Assembly (NCBI GenBank): GCA_009760855.2
Contig: WPIO01000053.1
Coordinates: 2,954,233 to 3,018,232, forward strand
Source: Cristatella mucedo
Lineage: Eukaryota > Bryozoa > Phylactolaemata > Cristatellidae
Length of the DNA: 64,000 nt
Reading direction: 5' to 3'
The translations under genes were made by a program, and so were the position numbers. Position 1 is the first letter of the stretch, and each line of letters starts with the position of its first letter. This document shows positions 1-33,010 of the stretch, in pieces. The notes beneath the pieces were generated by a model. It had not been told where the DNA came from. It saw nothing but the letters and a program-made list of their open reading frames with translations, and did not search any database.

Positions 1-1385
1 ATTTTCTCATACAACTGCACTTTGTCATCACCAATTATTATCAAATCCTGCTTATCTGACCACATGCAGATCACATTCAATCCACAGTGTGTGCCCACCT
101 CCTCCTCTAAAATAACCTGTAAATCTCGAAACCTCAAGACCCTTGACATCGATGCTATCCGTGCGAGAATGTCTGCTTCGCCTCTGCTGCTCAGTCCTCC
201 CTCCGATCTGTCATCACTGGTAGATAGCTACAACACGACAATAGCAGACACGCTCGACGAGTTTGCATCTCTGACAAGGCGCACTGTGCGCCCTCACCCA
301 GATGGTCTATGGTTTACCGCAGACACTAAACTAGCCAGGTCTACTAAGCGCAAGCTTGAAAAAGCACACAAAAGATCAGGACTGACTGTCCATCGACAGG
401 CATACGAAGACTACTGTAGGTCGTACCAATCGGTCCTAGCAAAGGCCGAGTCTAGCTTCTATAAAAACATTGTTGAATCACAGATGCACAATCCAAAAAT
501 GCTGATGTCGACGATCAACCGTCTCCTCAACCGCTCCCAGATTAGCTACTTGCCTGGTGATCCTTGTGATGATCCAGCCGATCGCTTCTCTCGATTCTTT
601 GTGCAGAAGATAGACAAGATCAGGGAGTCCATCCCTGCGATGACAACATCTCCGCTAGATTGCCGTTTCCCGATTACTGGGTGCACCTCAATGTCTGCAT
701 TTAAGCAGGTCACTATCTAGTCTTGAAGTTCGTATTCCAATCAAAGAAGATACAAATTTCTCTTGTGAACGTGTCTGTCGTGAACGTCGCAGTTGCCACA
801 TCACACCACTTCTCGTCGACCTGCACTGGCTACCAGTCAAGCGACGGATTGACTTCAAGGTTTTGTCGCTCACTTTTAGATCACTTCATTCCTTGGCTCC
901 ATCCTATCTCTCAGATCTACTCCCCCACCAGGCCAAGCATCGTACCATCTGCTTTTCGAAATCCAACAGTCTACCAATACCGTGTATAAACCTCAAATCC
1001 TTTAGAGACCGTGCATCTACTTCGTTGGCTCGCAAAGCCTGGAACTCCCTCCCGACTTGCGTCAGAACATCCCCTGACTTGACCACATTTAAAGAGAACT
1101 TAAAAACACCTATTTAGGACAGCATTTAGTGGGTCCCTGTAATTCGTCTTTGATGTGCTTATGCGTGCTGACAGTGTGCATTCTGCCACTAACCACATTT
1201 GCATACTGACCCTGTGCATGTCACTCCTAACCATGTCATTCATGTGGTTTATGAAGCATGATATTACTCACCATTCAATTGCATGTCTCTTTGCAGCAAT
1301 TGTAAAGGCGCCTAGAAAGAGATTGAATTCTCTGAGGGCGCTTTATCAAGTACATTATTGTTATTAATATTATTACTAACTACCA
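1..1385 (+). mobile_element. CR1/L2-type LINE copy, internally deleted
   Basis: Non-LTR retrotransposon fragment cut by the left window edge. An open frame at 22-720 matches, with few changes, the endonuclease end (LSDHMQI) and the linker before the reverse transcriptase of the intact copy at 54.3-57.2 kb. Near 750-775 the sequence jumps from the start of the reverse transcriptase (KFVFQSKK) to its C-terminal region (shared HHFSSTCTGYQ and FKVLSLTFRSLHSLAP patterns), so the whole catalytic core including YADD is missing. The 3' untranslated part (about 1110-1350) ends in the family hairpin tail and an ATT-rich repeat near 1355-1430. The copy is dead and probably lies in an intron of the PARN gene. 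Assignment to CR1/L2 rests on the YADDTQLY-type RT seen in sister copies and the microsatellite-ended tail. Confidence 0.9.
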
Positions 1386-2429
1386 GCCTAATTATTATTA
1401 CTAACTACCCTATTATTACAAACTACCAGCCTGCCCGGAACGAGTCCACTGGTGGTGGTCGTGTGCTGCCATGCCGGCTCACGGTGTTTGAAAGGATAAT
1501 AGGATTTCCAGAATTTGTAGGTTTTTCTGGACAACTAGATAGTTGCTGCTGGAACCCCTGAAAAGTCATTGGCCATGATAGTATAATGGCCATCATCGTA
1601 GATAACTTGGCTTTCTTACCGAGGTTTGCATGATTAATAGAACGGCTGGCTTGAGTTTATCCTTTTCCAGAAAATACTTGTTTGATGCATAACTGTCAGC
1701 AGCCGAACATTGTCCACATTTGATCTGCAAAGACCTTTGTTCCCTTTTGAAGGGCTCCTCACCCGGAAGGATGTGCAAATATAAGTGCGGTTTTGTGACT
1801 GCTGTCATAGGGATTTGTCAGCTGAGTGCTGGCCAACCGATGACTAAGCTTTGTCCCAGAACCTGTTTATAGTCTTCGGTTAGCCGAAGCACAGCAAACC
1901 GAAGGAAGATCTTTTTAAGTGTCTCTAGAGTTGGGAGCCAGATTGACAGAGTTAGTGAGCAAGAGCCGTAGCATGAGGCTGGACTACGACTAACCGTTAC
2001 CAGATTGTTAGCTCACGCAATAAATTAATCTGCCATACTTAAGATTCTCTTGATATGCGTTACCACTTGCTCTCATCAAAGAATACTTTTTGATGAGTTT
2101 ATAGACTGCTGTGCATCTTGCAACACGTATAAGTAGGTCCAGGCTGTTGCTTACACAAAGGGGCAGGTGGATTTTAGAATTGTTTGATTTTTGCCGTTTA
2201 CAGGAAAGTGTTGGCCCAAGTTAAACACCTGTTATTGCATGATCCGTACATTTTTATCTGTTTTTTTATCATAATTTGACCGTTTTTCTTCAGTCGTTTT
2301 AATGAGTGTGAGGGTCTGCTTGAATGCATCATTTTACTGAACTAGCAAGTATTTGTTAGCCAGTACATACTAAGTGCAGATCTGTGGCATCCATTTTATG
2401 TATCCAGCACTGTCTGCATTTTCCCCCAG
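1386..2429. other. PARN intron; possible decayed exon inside
   Basis: No intact gene is seen here. At about 1950-2000 the + strand reads S-E-Q, then three codons including a stop, then H-E-A-G, then Y-D after a one-base shift. Human PARN has a very similar stretch (SEQLHEAGYD) just before the part encoded by the next exon. I treat this as a possible broken exon, not as coding. Confidence 0.3.
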
Positions 2430-21395
<18,966 letters not shown>

Positions 21396-22017
21396 AGAAC
21401 CGGATTGGTAGCAATAGGGCTGGCTAGCTGAAGTACCACCGCTGCTTCGAGTGCCCTTGGCCGGTCAGGCTGCTATGGAAGCTAGAAGGAAGGAGCAGCA
21501 GGCATGCATCTAGCAGCCTCTCGTTCTATTTAAGATCTATGAGCAGCTGCTACCATGAACTGCTTGTTCCACCAATGGCTGTAAGAGAGGAAAGAGAGCC
21601 GGTCCTGGTTTGCACCTGCGGACGCTCTCTGCCTCTTTTGCTAGCCTTCACCTCTAGAAATGTGGTGGCAGCGATCCTGTGAGCGATTAGCAAGCTGCCA
21701 TTCGATCCTTCGTAGCCGTATTGCATCTTCGCATGACGTTGCTCTGCCTGCCCTCTGCGAGCTGTCTCCGGCCGTCGGTTGCATGGCTAACGTTGTGTAA
21801 CGACTTGCAGCTTTGATCCTCTGCTTGGTTGGGTTCTCGGCTGTCTGCTTCGACATAAAAGCATATTTTCATTATCGTCACCGAGTTTCTGTCGATGGAG
21901 TCTGAAGCTGTTCCCATTGCCCAGCAAAATTACTGCCTGCAGCTCCTCCCTTTCTAGGCTGGACCTGCAATTTTTTTTCTTTTTCTTTAGAGAATTCTCA
22001 TTCAATGGTGGACATTT
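21396..22017. other. Probable PARN 3' untranslated and flanking DNA
   Basis: It follows the proposed PARN stop codon. No clear polyadenylation signal, exon or mobile element was recognised. Confidence 0.4.
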
Positions 22018-22232
22018 CATAATAATAATAATAATTAATGTACTTGATAAAGCGCCATAAGAGAACTTAATCTCTTTCTAGGCGCTTTACATTTGCTGCA
22101 AAGGGAAACGCAATTGAATAGTAAGTAAGATCATGCTTGAAAAACAAACAAAATGAATAACATGGTTAGGGGTGACATGCACAGGGTCAGCATGCAAATG
22201 TGGTTAGTGGCAGCATGCACAGTTTCATCCCT
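22018..22232 (-). mobile_element. LINE 3' end fragment
   Basis: (AAT)n, the hairpin tail (AAAGCGCCATAAGAGAACTT) and about 150 bases of 3' untranslated part, nearly identical to the 54-kb and 46-kb copies. The fragment ends within CAGCATGCACAGT. Confidence 0.88.
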
Positions 22233-22290
22233 TCAAACTGTAACGGTCTAAATTAAACTGTAACTCAGTTCAATGCTTCTGTTTCTGTAG

Positions 22291-22402
22291 CTCCACAAGA
22301 ACTTAGTGGGTTATCAAGAGGATGATTCCACAGCTGGAAATTTGTATTGCCTTCGGTGTTACTTCGGTAGCCAACAGACTTCAGCCTTGATGGCACACTT
22401 AG
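22291..22402 (+). CDS. Exon with half of a C2H2 zinc finger, gene unknown
   Basis: A 112-base open exon between a good acceptor (TTCTGTTTCTGTAG) and a canonical donor (TTAG|GTAAGG). It reads LHKNLVGYQEDDSTAGN and then LYCLRCYFGSQQTSALMAHL. The latter has C-x2-C-x12-H spacing with a hydrophobic residue in the usual place, as in C2H2 fingers; the second His would come from the next exon. It starts in phase 0 and ends in phase 1. The preceding and following exons were not identified. It does not fit the PARN phase series, which ends in a stop at 21395, so it probably belongs to a separate + strand gene or is a lone relic. The DNA-binding role is inferred only from the Cys/His spacing. Confidence 0.5.
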
Positions 22403-22984
22403 GTAAGGCGGTTGAGGAAGTAGAAACTTAAGACGGCTGGAAAGGATAGACAGCAGTCGGTATAACGTTTGGTAATAATCGGAGAAGTGTCAAATAGGCC
22501 CTGCATAGCAAAAGCTTCAATCATCAATGGCGTTTAGGGTTTCCTAGCCTAAGTGGCTTTTGGTGCTCACGAGTTATCCAATAGACTTCGTTTCACTCAG
22601 CAACGAGAGGAGGGGTCTCACAGTCCAGGACCCTCAGAGTATTATTTTCAGTCATAAACGGTCTTAAAAAAGAAGAATCGAGCAGCTGTTTAATATAGTG
22701 ACCGTAGAAAAGCTGGTAGCCCCAGGAGGCTCAGACTGGTGCTTCAAGTTTAGCTCGGTTTTAACTCGCCGAGCCATGGTGCATCACATGCAAGCAGTAG
22801 TCGGAATCCTGCCAAACGTCTGCAGGAAAGGTGCATCGCTGCCAGCTTAAAATAAAAGCAAGGGTCTGCTCATTTAGAGGTTCCGAGTACACTAAATCGC
22901 GATTGGTCTTCCTTGTTTGGTCCGTGATCGATCAGGCTCTCACCATTGACGATCAGTGTCGTGGGCTCGAGTTGTGAGGGCATA

Positions 22985-24610
22985 TGTAAAGCGCCTATAT
23001 TCAGATAAAGTTCTTTTACAACACTTTACAAATGTAGGCTAATCGTATTTGAGGCAGTTGGGCAGATAAGGCGTTAGGATATTTCACCAATATTCAGAGT
23101 GAGCATTTGATTGCACGTGTGAGCACAGACAGCTTCGAATTTAAAACTGGCAGGCAGTATTACTACTAAGAATCCAATTAAATCATATTGTGTCATGCTG
23201 AGATATATTCGGATTATTACACTAAGGGAAAACCAATCAGTGAGGCAGTTAAATTTTTTAATGTGTATTTGAATTAATAAACCAATTCAAACAAGTTAGG
23301 TGATCGCCAAAAGACAGCTGGAATTCCAGAACAGAACCACGTCTCATCATGAGTCTCCTATCTATCATTGCAGAAAAACTATTCAAGCAACATTCTCGAG
23401 CATTTATAATTTAGAATAATTTAAAGCATTTCGTTGCTTCTAGTGGTGAAATTGGTCAGCCACTACAGGTTTATGAAAGAAATTGAATTCTCAAATTCTG
23501 CTGTTTATTTTAGTTATCGGCAATGCCGAAGGGATTATTCGTGGGATTGGACATCCTCTCTCGACATGCTTTGGACAAACAAGTAATCCTCACGCTATGC
23601 CTACTCAAAGTTAAGGCTAGGCTTTTAACTTACGAGGTGCTACGATTTTGAAAATAATTGTAGTAATAATGAATTAATTTATCACCGGAAGAGAGCAAAA
23701 TATCTCGCTACTTAAAGTCCGCAGGAAAACTGTCGTCCAAAAGATGCATGTCGGCTCGACAACTTCTGGTCGTTGCTTCAGCACAAAGTAGAAATAACTT
23801 CAGCTGTGCTACTGTCAAACAAGCAAGGTGATGTGCTATTATTATGATCGTAAACCTGAGTAGACGGTTTATGAGACAGGTAGACCCGATGCCGTAGATC
23901 GGAGCATTTGAACGAAGGACCCTTAAAATGAAGGACGTGCCCTTGAGAGCGCTATGTTGCTTGACAAGCTAGTACAGTGCAGATAGTGGGATTGGGCGAT
24001 TGTGGCAGTCGCGATGTTCATAGTGACGTGACTAAAGGAATAATTCGTTAAAAATGAAAGCATCACACTTCACAGGCCGGAAGACCGGCTAATAAAGTTT
24101 CATAGTTCTAGATGTTCAAACTGTTTCTTTCAAGTGTTCTAGATGTGGTGTCCCCATTCCAAGATGCAACTTGATTGCTGGGGCTGCAATTCACGGTACA
24201 TTCGCTTATACAGACCCGTATTTTTGTAAGGTCTGTAGCGGATAGTATCACATGTGACTACGAGCTGATGTGATCATCTAGTGAAATGTCACACTGGAAA
24301 AAAACATTCGCATTCCGTGAAGAGACAACTTGTTGGCTAAGCCTTCCTGAAGAATAGCCTGTACGATATCCAGCTGACAGGTTTCGCATTATTAAGAACA
24401 TGGTTTCATCATCAAATGACGCGAGACATCTTTCGGTCATTCTCTCGCGAGCACCAGAAAGTCGTAATTCGAAGGTACGGCGTTAATGCAAGAGCCGTGA
24501 TGATAGCTTGAGGTGCTAGAAGGTATGAATAAATAAGCGGGTGCACCAGAGTGTCATCCACATAAAAAGGAAAGCGTATCAAGTGCATTATCATTCCTTG
24601 CTCTTGACAT
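22985..24610 (-). mobile_element. Old, strongly diverged LINE copy
   Basis: A tail-like hairpin (GTAAAGCGCCTATATTCAGA) lies at about 22985-23035. Sequence parallel to the family occurs at 23995-24030 (GCGATGTTCATAGTGACGTG), 24255-24330 (GAGCTGATGTGATCATCTAG, where young copies have GAGCTGATGTGGTCGTCTAA) and 24553-24600 (GTGTCATCCACATAAAAAGG, the YADD region). The middle is barely recognisable. One old insertion is inferred. Confidence 0.55.
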
Positions 24611-25370
24611 TTACACCACCAGAAAACTTATAATAAATCCATAAAAGATATGGCCAAGAAATCAGTTCAAAGACTACTAAGAAGTCTACCAAATATTTTG
24701 CATGTGGAATACAAGAAATTAGCATAATATGACATTTTGCAGACATGAACATGAATCATAGGCACAAAGGGTACTACTATATTCTTGGAGAAATGGTACC
24801 TTTTCACTTTTAATTTTGTAAGCGATACCTTTCGATGTCATCAGGAAGCATGTCAATTGAAGGCACAGCCTTTAGAGAACGATAGCTGGAGGCAAAGTTA
24901 AACAACCCAAGTCGTTGGGTAGCAGGAGATTGGTAGCCAGTGTACAGCAAGAAAACGAGGAGTCCTTATTTAAGTGTCAGAACCTGAAATTCATGCACAG
25001 CAGGATGATAACCTTGTAGAGGAGAAGACTTGTGTCACTGTTTTGTAGATCAATATCGTCATACAAGACGAGACTGTCTGTTACGTTTACGTAAAAAGGC
25101 AATGATAATGCATCGGGCAGGTATTGCTTGACGGAAACTATGATTGCAGCGCTGATCGTTGTATCTCTTTCGCATCCCTCTGCCAACTATGACCCGATTT
25201 TCTTGTCATCAGGCACAGCATTCGCTATTTATTATTATTATTTGTTTATTCGTGAATTGCAACACAGACGTATAAGCGAGGTCAGCACTTGAGAGAAGGT
25301 AGCGAATGGAGCGACGCAAGAAGTGGACGAGCACGTTATGTACTGGTAGTGGCGATTACAATCGCCCTTT
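24611..25370. other. Intergenic, nothing recognised
   Basis: AT-rich with an ATT run at 25230-25250. No supported exon. Confidence 0.45.
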
Positions 25371-26070
25371 CAAATAGAAGAGATAGGAAATAGGTGGGGG
25401 AAAGTAGCAATACATTTAAGGAGGGAGAGATGGATGTCTTGAACGTGAAGCAGGGAAGTAAGGAAGATACATTCAGTGGGAGAAATAAGGAAATAGATGT
25501 TGAAATCTTAGCGAATTATGGAAGTCATTAATAAAAGAGTACTGCACAAGTATTAAGGAAAGGAAAAGGAAAGTAAAAAGATAAAGTGGTGCACGCAGAG
25601 AGAGGCCATACAGATGAAAGAGGCATATTGAAAGAAGAAGCTGAGAGCGAGATATGGAGGCTAAGTATCTGCATATAAAAAACAGAAACATTCGGACCAT
25701 TAGTGATGAAGAGAGATATGAATTGATTAGCTCGAGTCAGTAAAGGATGGCTAAATAAAGAATGAGGCAGGTGAAAAAAGAGAAAGAGATAGAGGGGTAA
25801 AGAGAGTTCGGTGTGAGATGGTGTGGCAGGCCGCGAGAAAAAAGAACGCTGTGCTTTGAAGTAAGGACGGGGAAGAAGAGAGTGAGGGAGGGGAACCTAG
25901 GAAGAACGGGAGGTTCAGGGATGGAGATGGAGTCGGGCAGAGAAATTGGGAACGAGAATGAGTGAAGACAGTGAGAGGAGGAAGTGGAGTCACGAAAGGA
26001 TGGTGAGTCACCATGGGAGGGTATCGGTGAGGGGGAGAGAGAGAGGTAGACAGACAGGGTGAAAGCTGAG
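25371..26070. repeat. Purine-rich (GA-rich) tract
   Basis: About 700 bases in which the + strand is strongly enriched in A and G (GGAAGAAGAGAGTGAGGGAG and similar). Long open frames on the - strand here are Ser/Pro/Leu low-complexity artefacts. Confidence 0.8.
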
Positions 26071-26077
26071 AGGTAAT

Positions 26078-27901
<1,824 letters not shown>

Positions 27902-28057
27902 GCACAGAGCGAGCTTGGTGGAATTTCAAGTTGAATCGGGAGCGTCTAGCGTCAATTGTGCTATGTCCTGCCAAAAATACGGCACAGCGGCTACGTTACT
28001 TTATTTCTCTTCGTCCCAGCTATAGGTTTTGCACTACTTTAAGATCTTTCTATCACT

Positions 28058-28137
28058 TTAATAATAATAATAATAATATTGCACTTGATAAAGCGCCCTC
28101 AGAGAACTTAATCTCTTTCTAGGCGCTTTACATTCAC
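28058..28137 (-). mobile_element. LINE tail fragment
   Basis: (AAT)n followed by TTGCACTTGATAAAGCGCCC and the rest of the hairpin up to GCGCTTTACATTC. It is nearly identical to the consensus but only about 75 bases long. Confidence 0.85.
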
Positions 28138-28799
28138 TCTAGCAATGTACCCAAGTTGTCATCCAACATTTTGTATCTGGAATAGTTACTCTTTAGTTAG
28201 ACACCAGAAAATGTTCTTGTGTTCTAACATGATTTGTAAACACAAACCAACTCGTGCTCATGACAAAATGATCATACCGCACTATTTTATCCCGTCGACA
28301 CTGACAAAGTAGGCAAAATTCGCGTATAGTACTTTGTCCACGTTCCTGTTATCCACCGTTAAAAATCCATTCGCTGTTGTCCATGCCTTGCGTTAGGGAA
28401 GATCGGGCTTCTTGGTTCGGGTTGGCATACCAGCATCGCCACTTCGAAGCAGCAGCTTAAGGGGTGACCGTGTTGCTGAGTCGTCAGGCGTAATCGGAGC
28501 CACACTTGGGATCAACTTTGATCCGACTGTGAATCAATTGGCGGTCGCTTTAAAGAGGAAATACTAGGATAAGATGGTTGTCACTTGTCTTTAGGCCCGC
28601 ATGAACATGATCCCTCTGCGGATAACCCAAATCCCGGCCAGCAGTAAGCTTGAGGCGAAGTACCGCCAAACTCGGGGCAGTGTGGCCATGAGAACCAACG
28701 TTTGAGCCGATGAAGAGGCTACAAGCTAAGTGAAACTGATTCCGCAGACCTGTGTGAACTTCGCATGAGCAGCTTTCTCGTGCTTTGCTAGAAATCCAT

Positions 28800-30480
28800 C
28801 CAGCTAAGGTTCGAGCGTGCATGGCACCTTGGACGTTTGGCCATTCGATGGAGGCCGTCGCCTCGTGATACTCAGCACAACAGACGCCAGTCGCTACCAA
28901 GCGGCAGCTTGGGCCCGTGCTGGCAGCTTGCGAAGGATGCAAATCGTAATCCGCATCCCAAATCCGAAATCGAAATCGCGTGGCATCCTGCAGCAAGCCT
29001 CGTGCGAGCAGCAGCCAAGCGCCCACACCAATTTCGGCCGCCCACCAGGAAAAGCTTCTCGGGGCCGCAGGCGTATCAAAAGACCGAGTCCGGGCAGCCG
29101 GAATGAAAGACGGCGGAGTCTTTGCACCCAGGCAGGGAGACTGGCTCGTGCGCTGCGGCCAGCGATGGTTCGGGCGTCCTTATGGGCCAAATTGACAAGC
29201 AGGGGACAGCGTGCTGCTCTCTCTCGCTAGCACTGATGCTCGTTAAACGTGCCAGCTTCTCGGTGGTGGCTGTTGGTCACGTGAGTCACGTCAACCGTCG
29301 ACAGCAGCCCAACGAGACGACCGCCGTACGACGGGCGCAGGGCGCTGCGTCGTCAGGAGAAGCCGCCGAAGCTGCTGGGAAGTTAATGGCCCAGGGTACG
29401 CCTTAGGTCACCTCGACAGACAGCCAGCGGCTTGGCCTAGTTTTGGCTCTGCCTAGTTTGGCGTAATCGAACGGCGAGCACGACCGACGATTTCGACCAC
29501 AGCGCTTTAAGCTGCACCATGCGGGCGCTCCCCTTCTTCCACGGCTGGGAGAGCTACTCAGTGAGGCTTGCTTTCGACAGCTGTTGGCTCCAGGTCAAGA
29601 TCGGCCTCACGCTCAGCCGGATGTCGTCGAGGCTTCACGTAGCCACAGGCCGACCTCTATCGTTCTGGCTTATGTTCGACGGCGTGTGGGAGGTGCCGAA
29701 TTCGTGCCGTTGGGGGGGGGGGGGGTAAATTCACCTAAGAGGCTAAATCTGTATCCGGCCTCGCGGCAGCGTGCGAAGATTCTAGAACCCCAAGCTGAGC
29801 CGACTCGTGCGATTGGCTGCCGCCACGGATCAGGTCATGCTAAGCCGCTCTCTGACTGGTCGCCGAACGCTGTCCACCCAGCGGTGTGGCTAGGACGCCA
29901 TTTCTTCTGCCACACGCTCGCCATCCGCCGTGCTGTGCGCTCGAAGGCGTCGCACAGTGTGAAGCAGCCGGGCTTCGAGGCTACGGCGGCGGTGGCGGTC
30001 GTCATTACAGGGCGGTGGCGGACACTCTTAGAAGTAAAACTGGAGCGACTGCTCGGGGCTAAAGGTTCGCCGCGCGAGATTACTGCCGCTTGGACCGACG
30101 ATATTTTCCAAAGCGCTTCTTGCTGTTAGCTGCACCGCGAGCGTTCTTGGCGGGATAGCGCGAATTGTAGCGCCGGCTTTTCAGTTTCCGGATCGAGCGA
30201 GGGAGTTTCCGAGAGGTTCGGCCTCCGCCCTCCAGGTGGCGCAGTGACCCACAGCACATTCTTCGTTTCACAATGGCGATCACATCGCGGCAACGACTGG
30301 ATGACGATGTCCCATTTAAACATCGACGATCGCTGCAGGTTCGTGAAAATCCTTTCGAGGCGCCTCTCAGGGCCGTGCAGTCAGCTGGGGGGGGGGGGGG
30401 GCTCGACAAGCACAGCCAGAGAGATCGCTTGCCTGTTGCTTTTCTTGTCTCTCATCCGGTGCAGCTTGTCGATCGGTGCA
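28800..30480. other. GC-rich, CpG-rich stretch without a recognised gene
   Basis: Markedly richer in G+C and CpG than its surroundings, with G runs of about 11-13 at 29704 and 30388. Open frames on both strands (28817-29230, 29584-30129, 28550-29026) overlap each other, show no known domain and are expected by chance at this composition. It could be a CpG-island-like promoter, an unrecognised element or an old gene. Confidence 0.4.
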
Positions 30481-31296
30481 TATGAAGCGAACAACTCCTT
30501 CGGCTCGCCTTTACTTACGTGAAGATATACCACCATGATTTAACCGGCACGACGGAGGCTACTCGACGAAGACTAAGTAAGCCAAGCTGTGGTAGCAGTC
30601 GTCTTCCCAACGCCGACATAACTAATACTACCGTGCCTCTTTTTTGGTCCCCACACCGCGCATGCATCTCCAGTGGACTGCCAGCAGAAACGCGTTGCTT
30701 CCGACATGGTGCGAAGCCTGGTACTGGTGGGCGGGCCGTCGTGATATCAAGCACAATGGCCTCACGTTTTGGCCACGCGAAGAGCATCTAATCGCTAAAA
30801 GCTAAGAATGGCGAGTATGTGCTCCTCCGACGAAGAGGTAGGTAGCTAATATTAAACTGCAAGCTGTTGCTATTTAGCTAGGCTAGGCAGCTAGCTGTGA
30901 ACATTAAATTCGGTTGGTTACTTGTGTCGCCCCGCGGTTCGGTGAAATTGCCTGAACACAATCCGTGGCTCTGCATCGACCAAAAGCTCCTAGCTAGATT
31001 TGGGTGAATAACTGCCGCGATCTTGTGTAACGGGTATGACTTCCCTAACTGACTGTTCCTTTGATTTCAACGTATGCTAAGCCATTATTTCAATGATGCA
31101 AAAAAGCTGCATATCTGAGCAAATCATATCACTAAGGGTGCATGATTAGGCTTTGTGCTGCAGGGGTGGGATTCTTAATGGAAATATCTAGACTTCAACC
31201 AATGAACTTGGCTGTCTGTATCAGCAGCTATGTTTTGCCTGCTTTGGTAAGTCACCTAAAGCGTACTTAGGGACTTGCCACGGCCACTAATATAGT

Positions 31297-31638
31297 CAAA
31301 GCTTGGAACTCACTCCCGACTTGGGTCACAGCATCCCCTGATTTGACCAAATTAAAAAATAACTTAAAAACACACATATTTAGTACAGCATTTAGTGGGT
31401 CCCAGTGATTCGTCCTTCATGTGCTTATGGGAGCTAACACTGTGCATGTTGCCACTAATAACAACTGGATGCTAATCCTATGCTTGTCACCCATAACCAC
31501 GTTATTCATGTTGTTTATCAAGTATGATATTACTCATGATTCAATCGCGTTTTCTTTTGCGGCAAATGTAAAGCGCCTAGAAAGAGAGTGAGTTCTCTGA
31601 GGGCGCTTTATCAAGTCCATAATTATTATTATAGCTAC
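31297..31638 (+). mobile_element. LINE 3' end
   Basis: It starts inside the C-terminal coding part (CAAAGCTTGGAACTCACTCC), contains the 3' untranslated part, and ends in the hairpin tail and ATT repeats at 31620-31636. It is inserted in the repeat block. Confidence 0.9.
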
Positions 31639-32237
31639 CTCTAGCCGTTTCGGCGACGATGACGGTGGTAGCTGCTGGAACGTTGTCGGTTGTGAACCAC
31701 GCATCATGGAATACTGGTGAGTCGATAGTATTCGCTGTGCAGGGTTCTCACGCTGCAAGAAAAAAGCAGGCCTATGATGCAGCTGCCACGAACGAGAATC
31801 GGCTCTGCAGGTGCGGCCGCATTTGCACGAGCATTCGATCTAGTGACGAACACGGAACTTTCGGCGTAAATGCAATCTATCAACACGTGTTATAATGACA
31901 AGCTCCACCTCTGGAGCACCGTGCTGCACTTGCTCTGACACTGGCGCTCCTCAGATGCTTATGCTGCAGTAACACTCTATGTGGAAGGGGTCTTTAGATA
32001 AATTTCTTTCCGACAGTCAGTTATCTTCGGAGATGTAAAGTTGAGGCCAAGCTCGCTCATTAAATCATTAGGCTTGAATTGATAGCCATTCATGAATGCA
32101 CTCACCTGTGCATCGTTCGTTGTAGACTAATTGCGATGAATAACAAGTATGCTAAATCTGATGCCGCCTCTCTGGCGTTCTCCGCTATATCCACCTCATT
32201 GACCTAAAACACCCGGAAGGAGTGCCCCAGGGATTTG

Positions 32238-32243
<6 letters not shown>

Positions 32244-32279
<36 letters not shown>
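32244..32279. repeat. (AG)n microsatellite
   Basis: About 17 AG units. Confidence 0.95.
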
Positions 32280-32282
<3 letters not shown>

Positions 32283-32549
32283 CCGTAGATCAGTCTGACA
32301 CGCGTAGCACGCAACGGCTAGAGCAGCTTTAATAACCAGAAATACCTTCAGCTCAATACAGAAAGCTCAATTTCGTAAATATGCCCGGCACAGGCAACTG
32401 GGCGGCGGCAGCAATTACATGAAGCTACTGCACAACGCCAGTTTCGCCGAGCTATTAATTTCGTGAGATCGCTCTTCCCCAGCGACACAGCCTGACTGCT
32501 GCCCGCTCCCCCTCCCGGTTACCTGCTTCCACCTGCGGGCACACCTTAT

Positions 32550-33010
32550 CGCCCGTTATTCCCATTGCTGTCACGTGGTCCCTCTCGTTTTTGCGTGGTG
32601 TCTTGCTGTCGCAGGGTCTCTCTTGCTGTCACGTGGTACTCCTTGCTTTCGAGCGGTCCCTCTCTGTTGCGTTCTATTACTTGCTGTGGCATGGTCCCCC
32701 TTGCTCTGACGTGATCCCCCTTGCTGTGGCACAGTTTCCCTTGCTGCGGCGCAGGTTCCTATTTCTGTTGCGTGCTGTTACGTGCTGTTGCGTAGTCGAT
32801 CTTTCTGGCCGGTAGGTGCTCTTGCTGTCGCGTGGTCGCAATTGCTTAAACGTGGCTCTGCTGGCTGTAACTTGGTAGCCCTCACGGTCCCTTGGTAGCT
32901 GTCGAGTGGCCTCCTTTCTATCGCGGGGTCCCCAACGCTGTCACATGGTAAATCTTGCTGTCGAGTGGTCCATCTAGCTTTCGTGTGCTTACACTCGCTG
33001 CCACGCACTT
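32550..33010. repeat. TTGCTG minisatellite, array 1
   Basis: Imperfect units of about 20-21 bases built around TTGCTGTCGCGTGGTCCCCC, repeated head to tail. Related arrays lie at 35920 and 45185, at the same place in the larger repeat unit. Confidence 0.8.

Noticed and set aside
29584-30129. 181-codon + strand frame in the GC-rich island
   Set aside because: It runs through a G homopolymer, overlaps other frames, has no recognisable domain or splice context; GC-rich DNA gives such frames by chance.
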